Source: Corynebacterium auris
Lineage (GTDB): Bacteria; Actinomycetota; Actinomycetes; Mycobacteriales; Mycobacteriaceae
Assembly (NCBI RefSeq): GCF_030408575.1
Contig: NZ_CP047047.1
Location: forward strand, 620,001-684,000
Length of the DNA: 64,000 nucleotides
Direction of reading: 5' to 3'
In this document: one piece after another, positions 51,122-60,147 of the stretch
Layout: each line of letters opens with the position of its first letter
Numbering within the stretch: position 1 is the first letter of the stretch
Notes under the pieces: model-generated
What the model was told of the DNA's origin: nothing
Databases searched by the model: none
Seen by the model: only the letters and a program-made list of their open reading frames with translations
Position numbers and translations under genes: made by a program

Positions 51122-51356
51122 CGGTGCCGGGCTAAGCCCACGCCGCTGGTAGGACGCGCGAGTCGTGCGGGGCCGGGGGGGGGGGCGTCGTGAAGCACCT
51201 CGTGCGCTTGGACAAAGTTATGGGAATGTTATTTGGAATTGAGCGGGGTTAACTTCGTGGCCACCGCCAGTTCGCTCGTTCACTCTACGGTGGGGGGCGA
51301 CCGGGCCGAGTGAACAAAAGTGAAAAGCTCGGCAATAACTTTGTGAAGGGCCTAAC
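51122..51356. other. Control region of the metallophosphoesterase gene
   Basis: It contains an 11-base G run (51175-51185) and two GTGAA-type direct repeats one turn apart (AGTGAACAAA, AGTGAAAAGC; 51310-51329) that resemble a phosphate-regulator box. No gene is seen. Confidence 0.4.
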
Positions 51357-53183
51357 GTGTTTACGAAATCCAAGTACGTGAAAACGATTGCTCTCCTCAC
51401 CGGCTCAGCGCTGTTCCTTGCGGCGTGCGCCGATGAAGGGGAGGACACAGAGAACCAAGCTGAGGAGACGGTGACGGAGACCGAGGCCGTCGAGGTCGAC
51501 CCGGTGTACGGGGAGGAAAACGGGCTGGACCTCATCGAGTTGCAGGACACGAAGCCGGCGGTCGCCGAGGTTGAGGTCGACAACGAACCCGATCGCATCG
51601 CCATGAACCTCATGGAGGACACCTCCACGGAGATGGGCTTCAACTGGTACACCAAGGACGCCCTCGAGGATTCGATGCTGCGCGTCTCCGAGCAGGAGGA
51701 CATGTCCAGCGCGATGGAGTTCGTCGCCGAGGCCACCGAGGTGACCAACCGCTACGCGGAGCGCGACGAAGACGGCTACTACATCTACGCCGCCGTCACC
51801 TTCGACGAGGAAGGGGACATGCTTGTCGACGACCAGGGCAACCCCGAGGAGATCCAGGGCTACTTCACCGACGAGCAGATCGATCGCGAGAACTCGCAGT
51901 GGACCTCGGAGGGCTCGAAGCTCGCGCACCTGTCGCTCGTCGACGTCACCGAGCACTCCAATAAGGCGACCGCTACCGGCCTGCAGCCGGGCACCACCTA
52001 CTACTTTCAGGTCGGCTCCGAGTCCGAGGGTTTCTCCGAGACCGGTAGCTTCACCACCTCGGACCCTAACGAGGAGTCCTTCCAGTTTATCCACTACACG
52101 GATACCCAGAACGCGTACTGGAACGAGCACGTCAACAACGAGGCCGCCTACGGCGCCGACACCCTCGAGCACGCGATGGAGGTCGCCCCGGACGCGAACT
52201 TCGCGCTGCACACCGGCGATTTCGTCGAGACGGCCGCAGTGGAGGACGAGTGGGTGGACAACCTGAACGCCTCGCGCGACGCCAACCTGAACCTGCCGCA
52301 CGCCTACACCCCCGGCAACCACGACGAGTACAACCTGCGCTGGGAGGACGGCGTTCACGAGACCTCGTTCAACGAGCACACCAACGTTCCCGTCACCAAC
52401 GACAAGATCGACGGTGGCTCCTACTACTCCTTCGACTACTCCGGTGCCCACTTCGTGGTGATGAACACCAACGACAACAAGGAGTCCGAGGACAACCCGG
52501 ACCAGGGCGCCGTTGGCCGCGAACAGATGGAATGGGCGAAGGAAGACATCCGCCAGGCGCGTGAGAACGGCGCCAACTGGATCATCCTGGCCTACCACAA
52601 GCCGGTGTACTCCGCGTCCTACCACTCGTTGCAGGACGAAGACGTCCAGGTCACCCGCGAGGAGTTCGTGCAGATGGCCGACGAGCTCGATGTCGACATC
52701 GTCCTCCAGGGCCACGACCACAACCTGACCCGTACCAAGTCGTTGACGTACAGCCCCGATAACTTCTCCTACGGAGAGGTCGAGGAGACCGAGAAGCGCG
52801 ACATCGACGGCGTGGAGCACCACGTCAACCCGGACGGGGTCACCTACGTCATCCCGAACACCTCCGGCACCAAGACCTACGACGCGATCTACCAGAAGGG
52901 CGCCGACCACGTGCACAACGTCCGCCCGAAGCTGGACTGGATGACCCAGGACGACGTTGACCTGTGGAACAGCCTCTTCGACGTCGCGGAGCAGCCGGAG
53001 GACAGCCCCAAGTTCGACCACAAGCACGAGAACTACCGGCAGTCCACCATCCAGAGCTTTGCGGTCTACTCGGTCACGCCGACCACCTTTAAGATCGACT
53101 TCTACCAAGTCGAAGGCGACCTGCACAACGGCGAGGACCGCGAAGTCACGCTGTACAACTCCTACGGCATCACGAAGGAGTAA
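51357..53183 (+). CDS. Metallophosphoesterase lipoprotein (purple acid phosphatase-like)
   Basis: The 608-residue protein has a lipobox LAAC with Cys24 and an acidic linker. An N-terminal Fn3-like domain (about residues 75-235) ends in ATGLQPGTTYYFQVG. The catalytic domain follows with HYTDTQ, HTGDFVE, TPGNHDEY and QGHDHNLTR, the ligands of a dinuclear metal site. It is membrane-anchored outside the cell and probably releases phosphate from organic esters. GTG 51357 has GAAGGG upstream. Confidence 0.92.
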   Translation: MFTKSKYVKTIALLTGSALFLAACADEGEDTENQAEETVTETEAVEVDPVYGEENGLDLIELQDTKPAVAEVEVDNEPDRIAMNLMEDTSTEMGFNWYTKDALEDSMLRVSEQEDMSSAMEFVAEATEVTNRYAERDEDGYYIYAAVTFDEEGDMLVDDQGNPEEIQGYFTDEQIDRENSQWTSEGSKLAHLSLVDVTEHSNKATATGLQPGTTYYFQVGSESEGFSETGSFTTSDPNEESFQFIHYTDTQNAYWNEHVNNEAAYGADTLEHAMEVAPDANFALHTGDFVETAAVEDEWVDNLNASRDANLNLPHAYTPGNHDEYNLRWEDGVHETSFNEHTNVPVTNDKIDGGSYYSFDYSGAHFVVMNTNDNKESEDNPDQGAVGREQMEWAKEDIRQARENGANWIILAYHKPVYSASYHSLQDEDVQVTREEFVQMADELDVDIVLQGHDHNLTRTKSLTYSPDNFSYGEVEETEKRDIDGVEHHVNPDGVTYVIPNTSGTKTYDAIYQKGADHVHNVRPKLDWMTQDDVDLWNSLFDVAEQPEDSPKFDHKHENYRQSTIQSFAVYSVTPTTFKIDFYQVEGDLHNGEDREVTLYNSYGITKE

Positions 53184-53202
53184 CTTACGCACGACGCGCG
53201 CA

Positions 53203-53231
53203 GAAAAGCCGGGCTGTTGCCCGGCTTTTCT
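53203..53231. terminator. Terminator between convergent genes
   Basis: AGAAAAGCCGGGC / GCCCGGCTTTTCT is a near-perfect stem with T runs on both strands, so it can stop transcription from both sides. Confidence 0.85.
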
Positions 53232-53257
53232 GTGGTGATGGAGTGTCCCCGGGGTAC

Positions 53258-55381
53258 TTAGTAGGTCACGGAGGTCAGCGGCTCCTCGCCGAGGCGCTTC
53301 TCGCGGCGGTCCTCCTCCAGCTCCTCGGCGGCGCCGTGGCGGCGGGCGTTGTAGATAACCACCGAGGCGATCAGCGGCACCACAATGAACGCGAGCAGAA
53401 CCACGAGCGCGACCCAGAAAGTGCTGTCGTAGATTCCGTCGGTGGCGCGGATGAAGGCGTAGCGCGCGTAGCTCATCGGGTGCAGGGCGTGGAAGAACTG
53501 CAGCGGGCCCGGGATCGTCGGCAGCGGCCAGACGCCGCCGAAGACGAACAAGCCGAGGGCGAAGAACTCGATGGAGAACAACCCGCCGACGAGGCGGCCG
53601 AAGAGGACGCGGAAGAACTGGAACAGAGCCGCACCGTTCGCGGCGATGAGCGCGACAACGAGCGCCATCGTGGCCCAGTTGTCCGGGCGCCACCCGGTAA
53701 TCACCGAGATGGCGGTGAACACGGCGAGCACACCCAGGTTGATCAGGAAGATCAGGCCGAAGGCGCGCAGGACGGGGCCGGCGTCGGTACGGCTGTCGGA
53801 GCGGCGGCCCACGATGTGGGGCAGCAGCGCGGACAGGACGGCCATGACGAGGTACCCGAAGATGAGCATGATGATGAGGGAGAAACCGCTTTCGACGGTC
53901 TTGACGGTGGGGTTGGACTCGTCGACAACCGCCTGCGTCGGGTGCATATTGGCTTCCTCGAAGATGATCGGAACAGCCATCTGGCGCGCCGAATCGGACA
54001 GCTTGGACACGACCGGGGCGTTCTCGGCGCCCTCGACGAGCTTGTCCGAAAGCTCGGTGGAACCGTCCTTGAGCTGGGCGACGCCGTCGCTGAGCTGTGC
54101 GCCGCCGTCGACGAGCTGGACGGTGCCGTCCTTCAGCCGCACCGTGCCGTCCTTGAGCTGGACGGTGCCGTCCTTCAGCCGCACCGTGCCGTCGAGTAGT
54201 TGGTCGGTGCCCGAGCGCAGCTCGGTGGAGCCGTCGGCGAGCTGCTGGGAGCCGTCGAGGAGGCGGTTCACGCCGTCGAGGTAGGGGGCCTCGGGGCTGT
54301 TGAGGTTCCAGCTCAGCTCCGCCGTGCCGTCGCGCAGGCGGTTCAGCTGCGCCACCATGTTCTCGGCGTTGGCGGGATCGAGCTTGGACAGGGTGCCGGC
54401 AAGCTGATCGGCCTGCGCGGTCAGGCCCACCGCGTAGAGGGTGTCCACGATGGGGCCGGCCTGGCCGACGACGCCCTGGACGCGCTCCAGAAGCGGGATC
54501 AGTGTGCCGGTGAGCTGCTGGACACCGCCGTCGATTTGGGCGGCGCCGTCGCCAAGCTGGCGGGTGCCGTCCTTCAGGGTGACCATGCCGTCGCTCAGCT
54601 CGTGGGCGCCGGCCTCGAGCCGTTTCGCGCCGTCGTTGAGCTGCCCGGCGCCGTTGTTGAGCTCCGTGGCGCCGTTGTCGAGCTGGCTGGCGCCGTCGTT
54701 GAGCTGGGTGGCACCGTTGTCGAGCTGGCCGATACCGTCGACCGCGCGTCCGGTACCGTCCTGGAGGCGGCCGAGGCCGTCGTCGATCTGGGTGGCGCCG
54801 TCGGCGGCGCGGCGGATGCCGTCGCCAAGCTGGTTCATGCCGGAGAGCGTTTCGTTGGCGTAGGTCTCGGTGATCTGCGCTGCGATCTCAGCCTGCAGCT
54901 GGGGGACGAGGCCGGCGGTAAGGACGGCGCCGTTTGTCCCGCCGTAGTCGTTGTAGTCGACCCGGACCTCGGACTGCTGCGGGTTATCGGAGATGAGGGA
55001 GACGGTCCGCGCGGAGAAGTCCTTGGGGATGGTGACCACGAAGAGGTAGTCGCCCTTGGTCAGGCCCAGGCGCGCCTCCTCGGCGTCGGTCTCCCGGAAG
55101 TCCAGGTATTCGGTTTCAAGCAGGCCCTGGACCACCTGGTCGCCGACCGCCATGAACTCGCCGTTGTTCTCGGCCCCCTCGTCCTCGTTGACGATGGCGA
55201 GGGGGACGTTGGGCAGGGTCTTGCTGGGGTCCCACATGGCCCACATGTAGGTCGCCGAGATGAGCAACGGGACGACGAGGGCGAGGACGATGAGAATGCG
55301 CGCCAGGATGCTGGCGGGGCGCCAGTCCAGGACGCGGTGGAACCTGCCTCCCGAAGAAGGTGCGGTGGTGGACGTCGACAA
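53258..55381 (-). CDS. YhgE/Pip-type membrane protein with heptad-like repeats
   Basis: The 707-residue protein starts with one membrane helix (residues about 27-47), has a long extracytoplasmic domain and ends with about five helices, the YhgE/Pip (ABC-2-like) topology. Two blocks consist of a seven-residue unit of the form L-x-D/N-G-x-x-x (for example QLNDGASQLDNGATELNNGA; about 175-275 and 365-450), probably a coiled coil or beta-solenoid. The start is TTG 55381 with AAAGGAAA upstream. Pip-type proteins serve as phage receptors or in type VII secretion; this one is unassigned. Confidence 0.88.
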   Translation of the reverse strand: MSTSTTAPSSGGRFHRVLDWRPASILARILIVLALVVPLLISATYMWAMWDPSKTLPNVPLAIVNEDEGAENNGEFMAVGDQVVQGLLETEYLDFRETDAEEARLGLTKGDYLFVVTIPKDFSARTVSLISDNPQQSEVRVDYNDYGGTNGAVLTAGLVPQLQAEIAAQITETYANETLSGMNQLGDGIRRAADGATQIDDGLGRLQDGTGRAVDGIGQLDNGATQLNDGASQLDNGATELNNGAGQLNDGAKRLEAGAHELSDGMVTLKDGTRQLGDGAAQIDGGVQQLTGTLIPLLERVQGVVGQAGPIVDTLYAVGLTAQADQLAGTLSKLDPANAENMVAQLNRLRDGTAELSWNLNSPEAPYLDGVNRLLDGSQQLADGSTELRSGTDQLLDGTVRLKDGTVQLKDGTVRLKDGTVQLVDGGAQLSDGVAQLKDGSTELSDKLVEGAENAPVVSKLSDSARQMAVPIIFEEANMHPTQAVVDESNPTVKTVESGFSLIIMLIFGYLVMAVLSALLPHIVGRRSDSRTDAGPVLRAFGLIFLINLGVLAVFTAISVITGWRPDNWATMALVVALIAANGAALFQFFRVLFGRLVGGLFSIEFFALGLFVFGGVWPLPTIPGPLQFFHALHPMSYARYAFIRATDGIYDSTFWVALVVLLAFIVVPLIASVVIYNARRHGAAEELEEDRREKRLGEEPLTSVTY

Positions 55382-55513
55382 AGCCGTTTCCTTTCACATC
55401 ACACCCGCCGTTGTGATCAATAACTGATATAGCCGGCGGGTCGCTTTTTGCTTAGGAAACTAAATTAATCGAAAAATGGTCCGGATTGGAAGTGAATCGG
55501 GGAATATTCCGGA

Positions 55514-55548
55514 AAAAATTGTATCGCGGGTCACAAAACGCGGTGACC
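55514..55548 (-). terminator. Possible terminator of the helicase/DUF3239 unit
   Basis: On the minus strand, GGTCACCGCGTTTTGTGACC (6-bp stem) is followed after nine bases by TTTTTT. The gap makes it a weak call. Confidence 0.4.
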
Positions 55549-55555
55549 TGGGCCG

Positions 55556-56212
55556 TTACTCCAGCGGCAGGAGGCGGTTCTTTGCCCCCTTGACCTCCCC
55601 GAGCCGGGGGCGGGCCTGATCAAGGATGTGCCACTGCTCGCGCGGCACGGCCTTCTTCGCGGCGTCCACCACCGCGGTGTTGGGGGTGCCCCAGGCAATA
55701 GGCATGGGGGTGATGACCTGCCAGCGGCCCTTTTCGTGAACCGAGCGGCGCCCCCCGACGGCCGCGACCGGGACCTTTGCGCCCACGGTCTCCGGGGTGT
55801 GTGGCAGCGAACGCACGTTCTGCGTGGTAAGCGCCCACTGGGCTGGCTCGTCCGGGTCCACCGTCGTGTTCACCAGCGCGAGCAGCGTGTAGTCGGTTCC
55901 CTTGTGCTCGGCGATGATGGCCGGGGCGAGGGGGTGGGCGCTGTAGAGGGACTGCGCCGTGCCCACGGAGCGGGGGATGAGCAGACCGACGATGAGCATC
56001 ATGACGCCGAACAGCGCGAGGCCGAGAGAGCCGAGGAGGCGCCAGGGCGAGGCGGGGTCGACGAAAAACCACACCGCCACGGCGCCGACGAGGCAGAGCA
56101 CGAAGAGCGCGACCCCCGAGATGACGAGGTAGCGGGTGTCGCGCAGCATCTCGTTGTGCTGCTTCGCGTACGCCTCGTCCACGTCGAATTGGAACACCTT
56201 CATCTCGCTCAT
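55556..56212 (-). CDS. DUF3239 family membrane protein
   Basis: The 218-residue protein has two membrane helices near residues 28-50 and 57-80 and a cytoplasmic C-terminal domain with WALTTQNVRSLPHTPETVG and VITPMPIAWGTP. Such proteins occur mainly in corynebacteria; function unknown. ATG 56212 or 56203. Ten bases separate it from the upstream helicase gene. Confidence 0.78.
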   Translation of the reverse strand: MSEMKVFQFDVDEAYAKQHNEMLRDTRYLVISGVALFVLCLVGAVAVWFFVDPASPWRLLGSLGLALFGVMMLIVGLLIPRSVGTAQSLYSAHPLAPAIIAEHKGTDYTLLALVNTTVDPDEPAQWALTTQNVRSLPHTPETVGAKVPVAAVGGRRSVHEKGRWQVITPMPIAWGTPNTAVVDAAKKAVPREQWHILDQARPRLGEVKGAKNRLLPLE

Positions 56213-56222
56213 GTGGACGATT

Positions 56223-57857
56223 CTATAGGTCGTCCTCGTCGACGAGCCGGTAGGCGTAACCCTGTTCCGCGAGGAAGCGCTGCCGGTGCAGCGCGTATTC
56301 CGCGTCGAGGGTGTCGCGGGCGACGATGGTGTAAAAACGCGCCTCGGTGCCGTCGTGTTTCGGGCGCAGTAGCCGTCCGAGCCGCTGCGCCTCCTCCTGC
56401 CGCGAGCCGAAGGTCCCCGAGACCTGGATCCCCACGGCCGCCTCAGGAAGGTCGATGGAGAAGTTCGCCACCTTCGACACCACCAGCGTCCGGATCTCAC
56501 CCGAGCGGAAGGCGGCGAAGGCCTCCTCGCGCTTCTTCGTGCTCGTTTTCCCGTCGACAAGCGGCGCGCCCGTGCGCTGCGCGATCTTCTCCAGCTGCTC
56601 GATGAAGGCCCCAATGATGAGGACCTGCTGGTCCGCGTGCTTTCGCAGAAGCTTATCGACGCCCCGCAGCTTGCCCGCCGAACACGCAGCCACCCGGTAG
56701 CGCTCGCGCGTCTCGGCGGTGGCGTAGGCGAGGCGTTCGTCCTCGTTGAGCGTGGTGCGCACCTCCACGCACTCGGCGGTGGCGATGTAGCCCGCCATCT
56801 CCAGTTCTTTCCAGGGGGCGTCGTAGCGCTTCGGTCCGATGAGCGAGAACACGTCCTCCTCCCGGCCGTCCTCGCGCACCAACGTCGCCGTCAGCCCGAG
56901 GCGCCGGCGCGACTGCAGGTCCGCGGCCATCCGGAACACAGGGGCGGGCAGGAGATGGACCTCGTCGTAGATAATGAGGCCCCAGTCGCGCGAATCGAAA
57001 AGCTCCAGCGCCTTGTACTCTCCCTTGGTCTTGCGGGTGACCACCTGATACGTCGCGATGGTCACCGGGCGGATCTCCTTCTTTTCCCCGGAGTACTCGC
57101 CGATCTCCTCCGGGGTGAGCGTTGTGCGGCGCACAAGCTCGTCGCGCCACTGCCTGCCAGCCACCGTGTTGGTGACCAGGATGAGGGTGGTGGTCTGCGC
57201 CTGGGCCATCGAGGCGGCACCCACCACCGTCTTGCCGGCCCCGCAGGGCAAAACGACAACTCCGGAGCCGCCCTGCCAGAAGGCCTCGGTGGCGTACTGC
57301 TGGTAGTCGCGCAGCTGCCAGCCATTGGTGTCCAGTGCGATCGGGTGGGCCTCGCCGTCGACGTAGCCGGCGCGGTCGTCGACGGGCCAGCCGATCTTGG
57401 TCAGCTCCTGTTTAATCCGCCCGCGCTCGGAGGGGTGCACGGCGATGGTGGTCTCGTCGATCGCCTGGCCCAGCAGCGGGCGGATCTTCTTGTGGCGCGT
57501 GATCTCGGTGAGCAGCACGGCCTCGTCGGCCTCCAGGATGAGGCCGTGGGCCGGGTGCTTGACCAGGCTGACGCGGCCGTAGCGGGCCATCGTCTCCGCG
57601 ACGTCGATAAGCAGCGGCTGCGGCACCGGGAAGCGCGAGTAGCGCTCGAGCACGTCTACTGCGGTCTCCGCGTCGAAGCCGGCGGCGCGGGCGTTCCACA
57701 GCGCTAAGGGAGTGATCCGGTAGGTGTGGACGTGCTCGGGGGCGCGCTCGAGTTCCGCGAACGGGGCGAGCGCGGCCCGGGCGAGGCCGGCCTGGGGGTG
57801 GGCGGTCTCCAAAAGCACGGTCTTGTCCGATTGAACGATGAGCGGGCCGTCGGGCAC
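56223..57857 (-). CDS. XPB/Rad25-like DNA helicase
   Basis: The protein of 544 residues from GTG 57857 has an N-terminal damage-recognition-like domain, Walker A LPCGAGKT (residues 203-210), the IIYDEVHLL box, LTATLVRED (motif III) and the C-terminal helicase motif QEEAQRLGRLLR. AAGGAA lies before the GTG. Bacterial XPB unwinds damaged DNA. The gene is near, but not adjacent to, the helicase-associated gene at 60148. Confidence 0.95.
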   Translation of the reverse strand: MPDGPLIVQSDKTVLLETAHPQAGLARAALAPFAELERAPEHVHTYRITPLALWNARAAGFDAETAVDVLERYSRFPVPQPLLIDVAETMARYGRVSLVKHPAHGLILEADEAVLLTEITRHKKIRPLLGQAIDETTIAVHPSERGRIKQELTKIGWPVDDRAGYVDGEAHPIALDTNGWQLRDYQQYATEAFWQGGSGVVVLPCGAGKTVVGAASMAQAQTTTLILVTNTVAGRQWRDELVRRTTLTPEEIGEYSGEKKEIRPVTIATYQVVTRKTKGEYKALELFDSRDWGLIIYDEVHLLPAPVFRMAADLQSRRRLGLTATLVREDGREEDVFSLIGPKRYDAPWKELEMAGYIATAECVEVRTTLNEDERLAYATAETRERYRVAACSAGKLRGVDKLLRKHADQQVLIIGAFIEQLEKIAQRTGAPLVDGKTSTKKREEAFAAFRSGEIRTLVVSKVANFSIDLPEAAVGIQVSGTFGSRQEEAQRLGRLLRPKHDGTEARFYTIVARDTLDAEYALHRQRFLAEQGYAYRLVDEDDL

Positions 57858-57872
57858 TGGGTTCCTTTCTCC

Positions 57873-57924
57873 GTTCCTGATCCCCGTTCGTGATCCCGGT
57901 TCCTGATCCCGGTTCCTAATCTCG
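57873..57924. repeat. Four 13-bp tandem repeats before the XPB-like gene
   Basis: GTTCCTGATCCCC, GTTCGTGATCCCG, GTTCCTGATCCCG and GTTCCTAATCTCG lie back to back in the region just upstream of the helicase ribosome binding site. Slipped-strand variation in copy number is possible. Confidence 0.85.
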
Positions 57925-57956
57925 GGGAAGACCACCCATTATGCTCCTGCCGGGCG

Positions 57957-59183
57957 CTAGGCGCGTAGTGCCCGGCCCCAGGAGAACTTGGAACCGTTGT
58001 TCAAGATGGTGCCGCGGTAGATACGCGCGGCCAGCCAGGTCACGGCGAGCGACGCGACGAGCGAAACGGCGAGGGAGGCCGCGAGCTGCAGCGGCGGCAT
58101 GTCCCCGGCCGCGTAGCTGATCGGCGCGGAGAAGATGGAAAACGGCGGAATCCAGCTGAGCACCTGCATCCATGTCTGGTCCGTGGCGGACCAGCCGAAG
58201 AAGGGGACGTACAGGGAGGCGATGAGGAGGATGAGAATGGGCACCTGCGTCGCCTCCAGGTCCTCCAAACGCTTCACCATGGCACCCGCCGCGGCGTAAA
58301 GGGTGCTGAAGAACAGCAGGGACAAGGAGAAGGGGATGAGCATGAGCGGAAGGATCGACCAGTCGAAGGGCACAGCGTCTGTGACCCCGCTGAGGGCGAG
58401 TGCGCCCGCCGTCACCGCGATGACGATGGCGCCGCTGATAAAGGCCATGGCAAAGTTGCCGAGAATCTTGCCCAGCAGAAAGTCGAACGGCCGGACCGTG
58501 GTCAACAGCAGCTCGACGACGTGGGAGTCCTTCTCGGTGGCCACCCTGTTGCCCACCTTCACGCAGAAGAAGATCACGGTCACCATGAGCAGAAGCGTCA
58601 CGCCGAGCGCGGTGACGAGGCGGGCGAGTTCAGCGGCGCTTCTGGAACTTCCCTCGGATTCCTCCTCCGGCCCCGACTCGGACCCCGCCTGAGGCTCCGT
58701 CAGGTCCACGGTGGTGATCTCGGTGTCCGGCGCCGCGGCAGCGAATTCGTCCGCGCTGAGGCCGAAGGCGTCCAGAGCCTGTGCCGTCGAGTATTCGTCG
58801 GCGACGATGGCGACCAGCGCTGCGACGGTCGGGGAGGGCGTACCGTTGGCCAACAGATCCCAGCCAGTATCGGTGCCCACGACAGCGGCGTCGGCCTCGC
58901 CGTCTCTCACCTGTTGCTCCGCGGCGGCGCGGTCCGCCACCTCGTCGGCCTGGGCCCCGGCGTCTTCGAAGGGCTCGGCGGGCACGCCCGCGACGGCCAA
59001 GCGTGTTGCCTCCGGCGGGTCCTGGTCGACCTGCCAGGAGATGAAGGCGACCGCAGCGACGATGACGACGAGCTGGAACAGCAGCGCGAACCAGGTTGAT
59101 TTGCTCCGCGCGAGGCCGCGGATCTCGCGCTCGGCCGTCGTCGCGGCGGCGCCGATCGGGGAGTAGGGCGGCAGGTCTTTCAC
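57957..59183 (-). CDS. ABC-2 type exporter permease (NatB-like)
   Basis: The 408-residue protein has one N-terminal helix, an extracytoplasmic domain of about 130 residues and then five to six helices; FFCVKVGNRVATEKDSHVVE precedes the helices. This is the ABC-2 permease layout. GTG 59183 overlaps the ATPase stop (GTGA), showing coupling. Substrate unknown. Confidence 0.9.
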   Translation of the reverse strand: MKDLPPYSPIGAAATTAEREIRGLARSKSTWFALLFQLVVIVAAVAFISWQVDQDPPEATRLAVAGVPAEPFEDAGAQADEVADRAAAEQQVRDGEADAAVVGTDTGWDLLANGTPSPTVAALVAIVADEYSTAQALDAFGLSADEFAAAAPDTEITTVDLTEPQAGSESGPEEESEGSSRSAAELARLVTALGVTLLLMVTVIFFCVKVGNRVATEKDSHVVELLLTTVRPFDFLLGKILGNFAMAFISGAIVIAVTAGALALSGVTDAVPFDWSILPLMLIPFSLSLLFFSTLYAAAGAMVKRLEDLEATQVPILILLIASLYVPFFGWSATDQTWMQVLSWIPPFSIFSAPISYAAGDMPPLQLAASLAVSLVASLAVTWLAARIYRGTILNNGSKFSWGRALRA

Positions 59184-60073
59184 GGCTGGACAGCCTCCTT
59201 GAACAGGTCGGTGAGATCGGGTGCGACGGGCGAGAAGGAACGCACCGGCCCGGCCGCCAGGGCGGCCTGGAGGATGCGCTGGTCAACGTCGGGTTCGGCG
59301 TTGTCCTGCGGTTCCAGGACAACGCTGTCCTCCTCCTCGGATACCACGTTCACGCCGTCCGGGTACCAGCCGCGGGCGCGGGTGCGCACCTCGAAGCGCA
59401 ACGGGCCGCGGGAGCGCAGCTCCGCGACAGTGCCCTCGGCCACCATGGCGCCCGCGGAGACGATGCCGACGCGGTCGCACAGCCTTTGCACCAGGTCGAG
59501 CTGGTGGGAGGAGAACAAAACGGGGATGTTGCGGGAGCGGGCCCTGGCGACCAGCATCGAGCTCATCGTGTCGACGGCGACGGGATCGAGGCCCGAAAAG
59601 GGCTCGTCCAGGATGAGGATGTCCGGGTCGTGGACCAGGCTCGCCGCCAGTTGCACCCGCTGCTGGTTGCCTAAGGACAGCGATTCGAGGGGGTCGTCCG
59701 CGCGCTCGGCGAGGCCGAGTTCTTCCAGCAGTGCGGTGGCGTTCGCGGTGGCCTCCTTCCGCTGCAGCCCGTGCAGCCGGGCGAAGAAGACCAGCTGCTC
59801 CAAAATCGCGTCCTTGCTGTAGAGGCCGCGTTCTTCCGGCATGTAGCCGATGCGGCGGCGGGTGTCGTTGTTCAACGGGGTGCCGTCGAAAAGCACCTCG
59901 CCCTCGTCGGCGGAGAGGACGCCGAGCGCGATGCGCATGGTGGTGGACTTCCCGGCGCCGTTGGAGCCGACGAAACCGTAGACCTCGCCGGGGCGCACGC
60001 TCAGACTCATCCCGGTAAGGGCCTGCACCTCGCCGAAGCGTTTATGCAGGTTATTGACGTCCAGAGTGGGCAT
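59180..60073 (-). CDS. ABC exporter ATPase (NatA-like)
   Basis: The 297-residue protein has Walker A GSNGAGKST, the degenerate signature LSLGNQQRVQLAASL, Walker B ILILDEPFSGLDP and the switch His in FSSHQLDL. A C-terminal extension of about 75 residues follows. It pairs with the overlapping ABC-2 permease. ATG 60073 fits. Confidence 0.93.
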   Translation of the reverse strand: MPTLDVNNLHKRFGEVQALTGMSLSVRPGEVYGFVGSNGAGKSTTMRIALGVLSADEGEVLFDGTPLNNDTRRRIGYMPEERGLYSKDAILEQLVFFARLHGLQRKEATANATALLEELGLAERADDPLESLSLGNQQRVQLAASLVHDPDILILDEPFSGLDPVAVDTMSSMLVARARSRNIPVLFSSHQLDLVQRLCDRVGIVSAGAMVAEGTVAELRSRGPLRFEVRTRARGWYPDGVNVVSEEEDSVVLEPQDNAEPDVDQRILQAALAAGPVRSFSPVAPDLTDLFKEAVQP

Positions 60074-60147
60074 GCGGGGATCTCCATAAGGGTAGGGGGC
60101 GGCGAGAAAGCTAAGGCAAGGATAACAAAGTCGCCAGCGCCGCTCAC

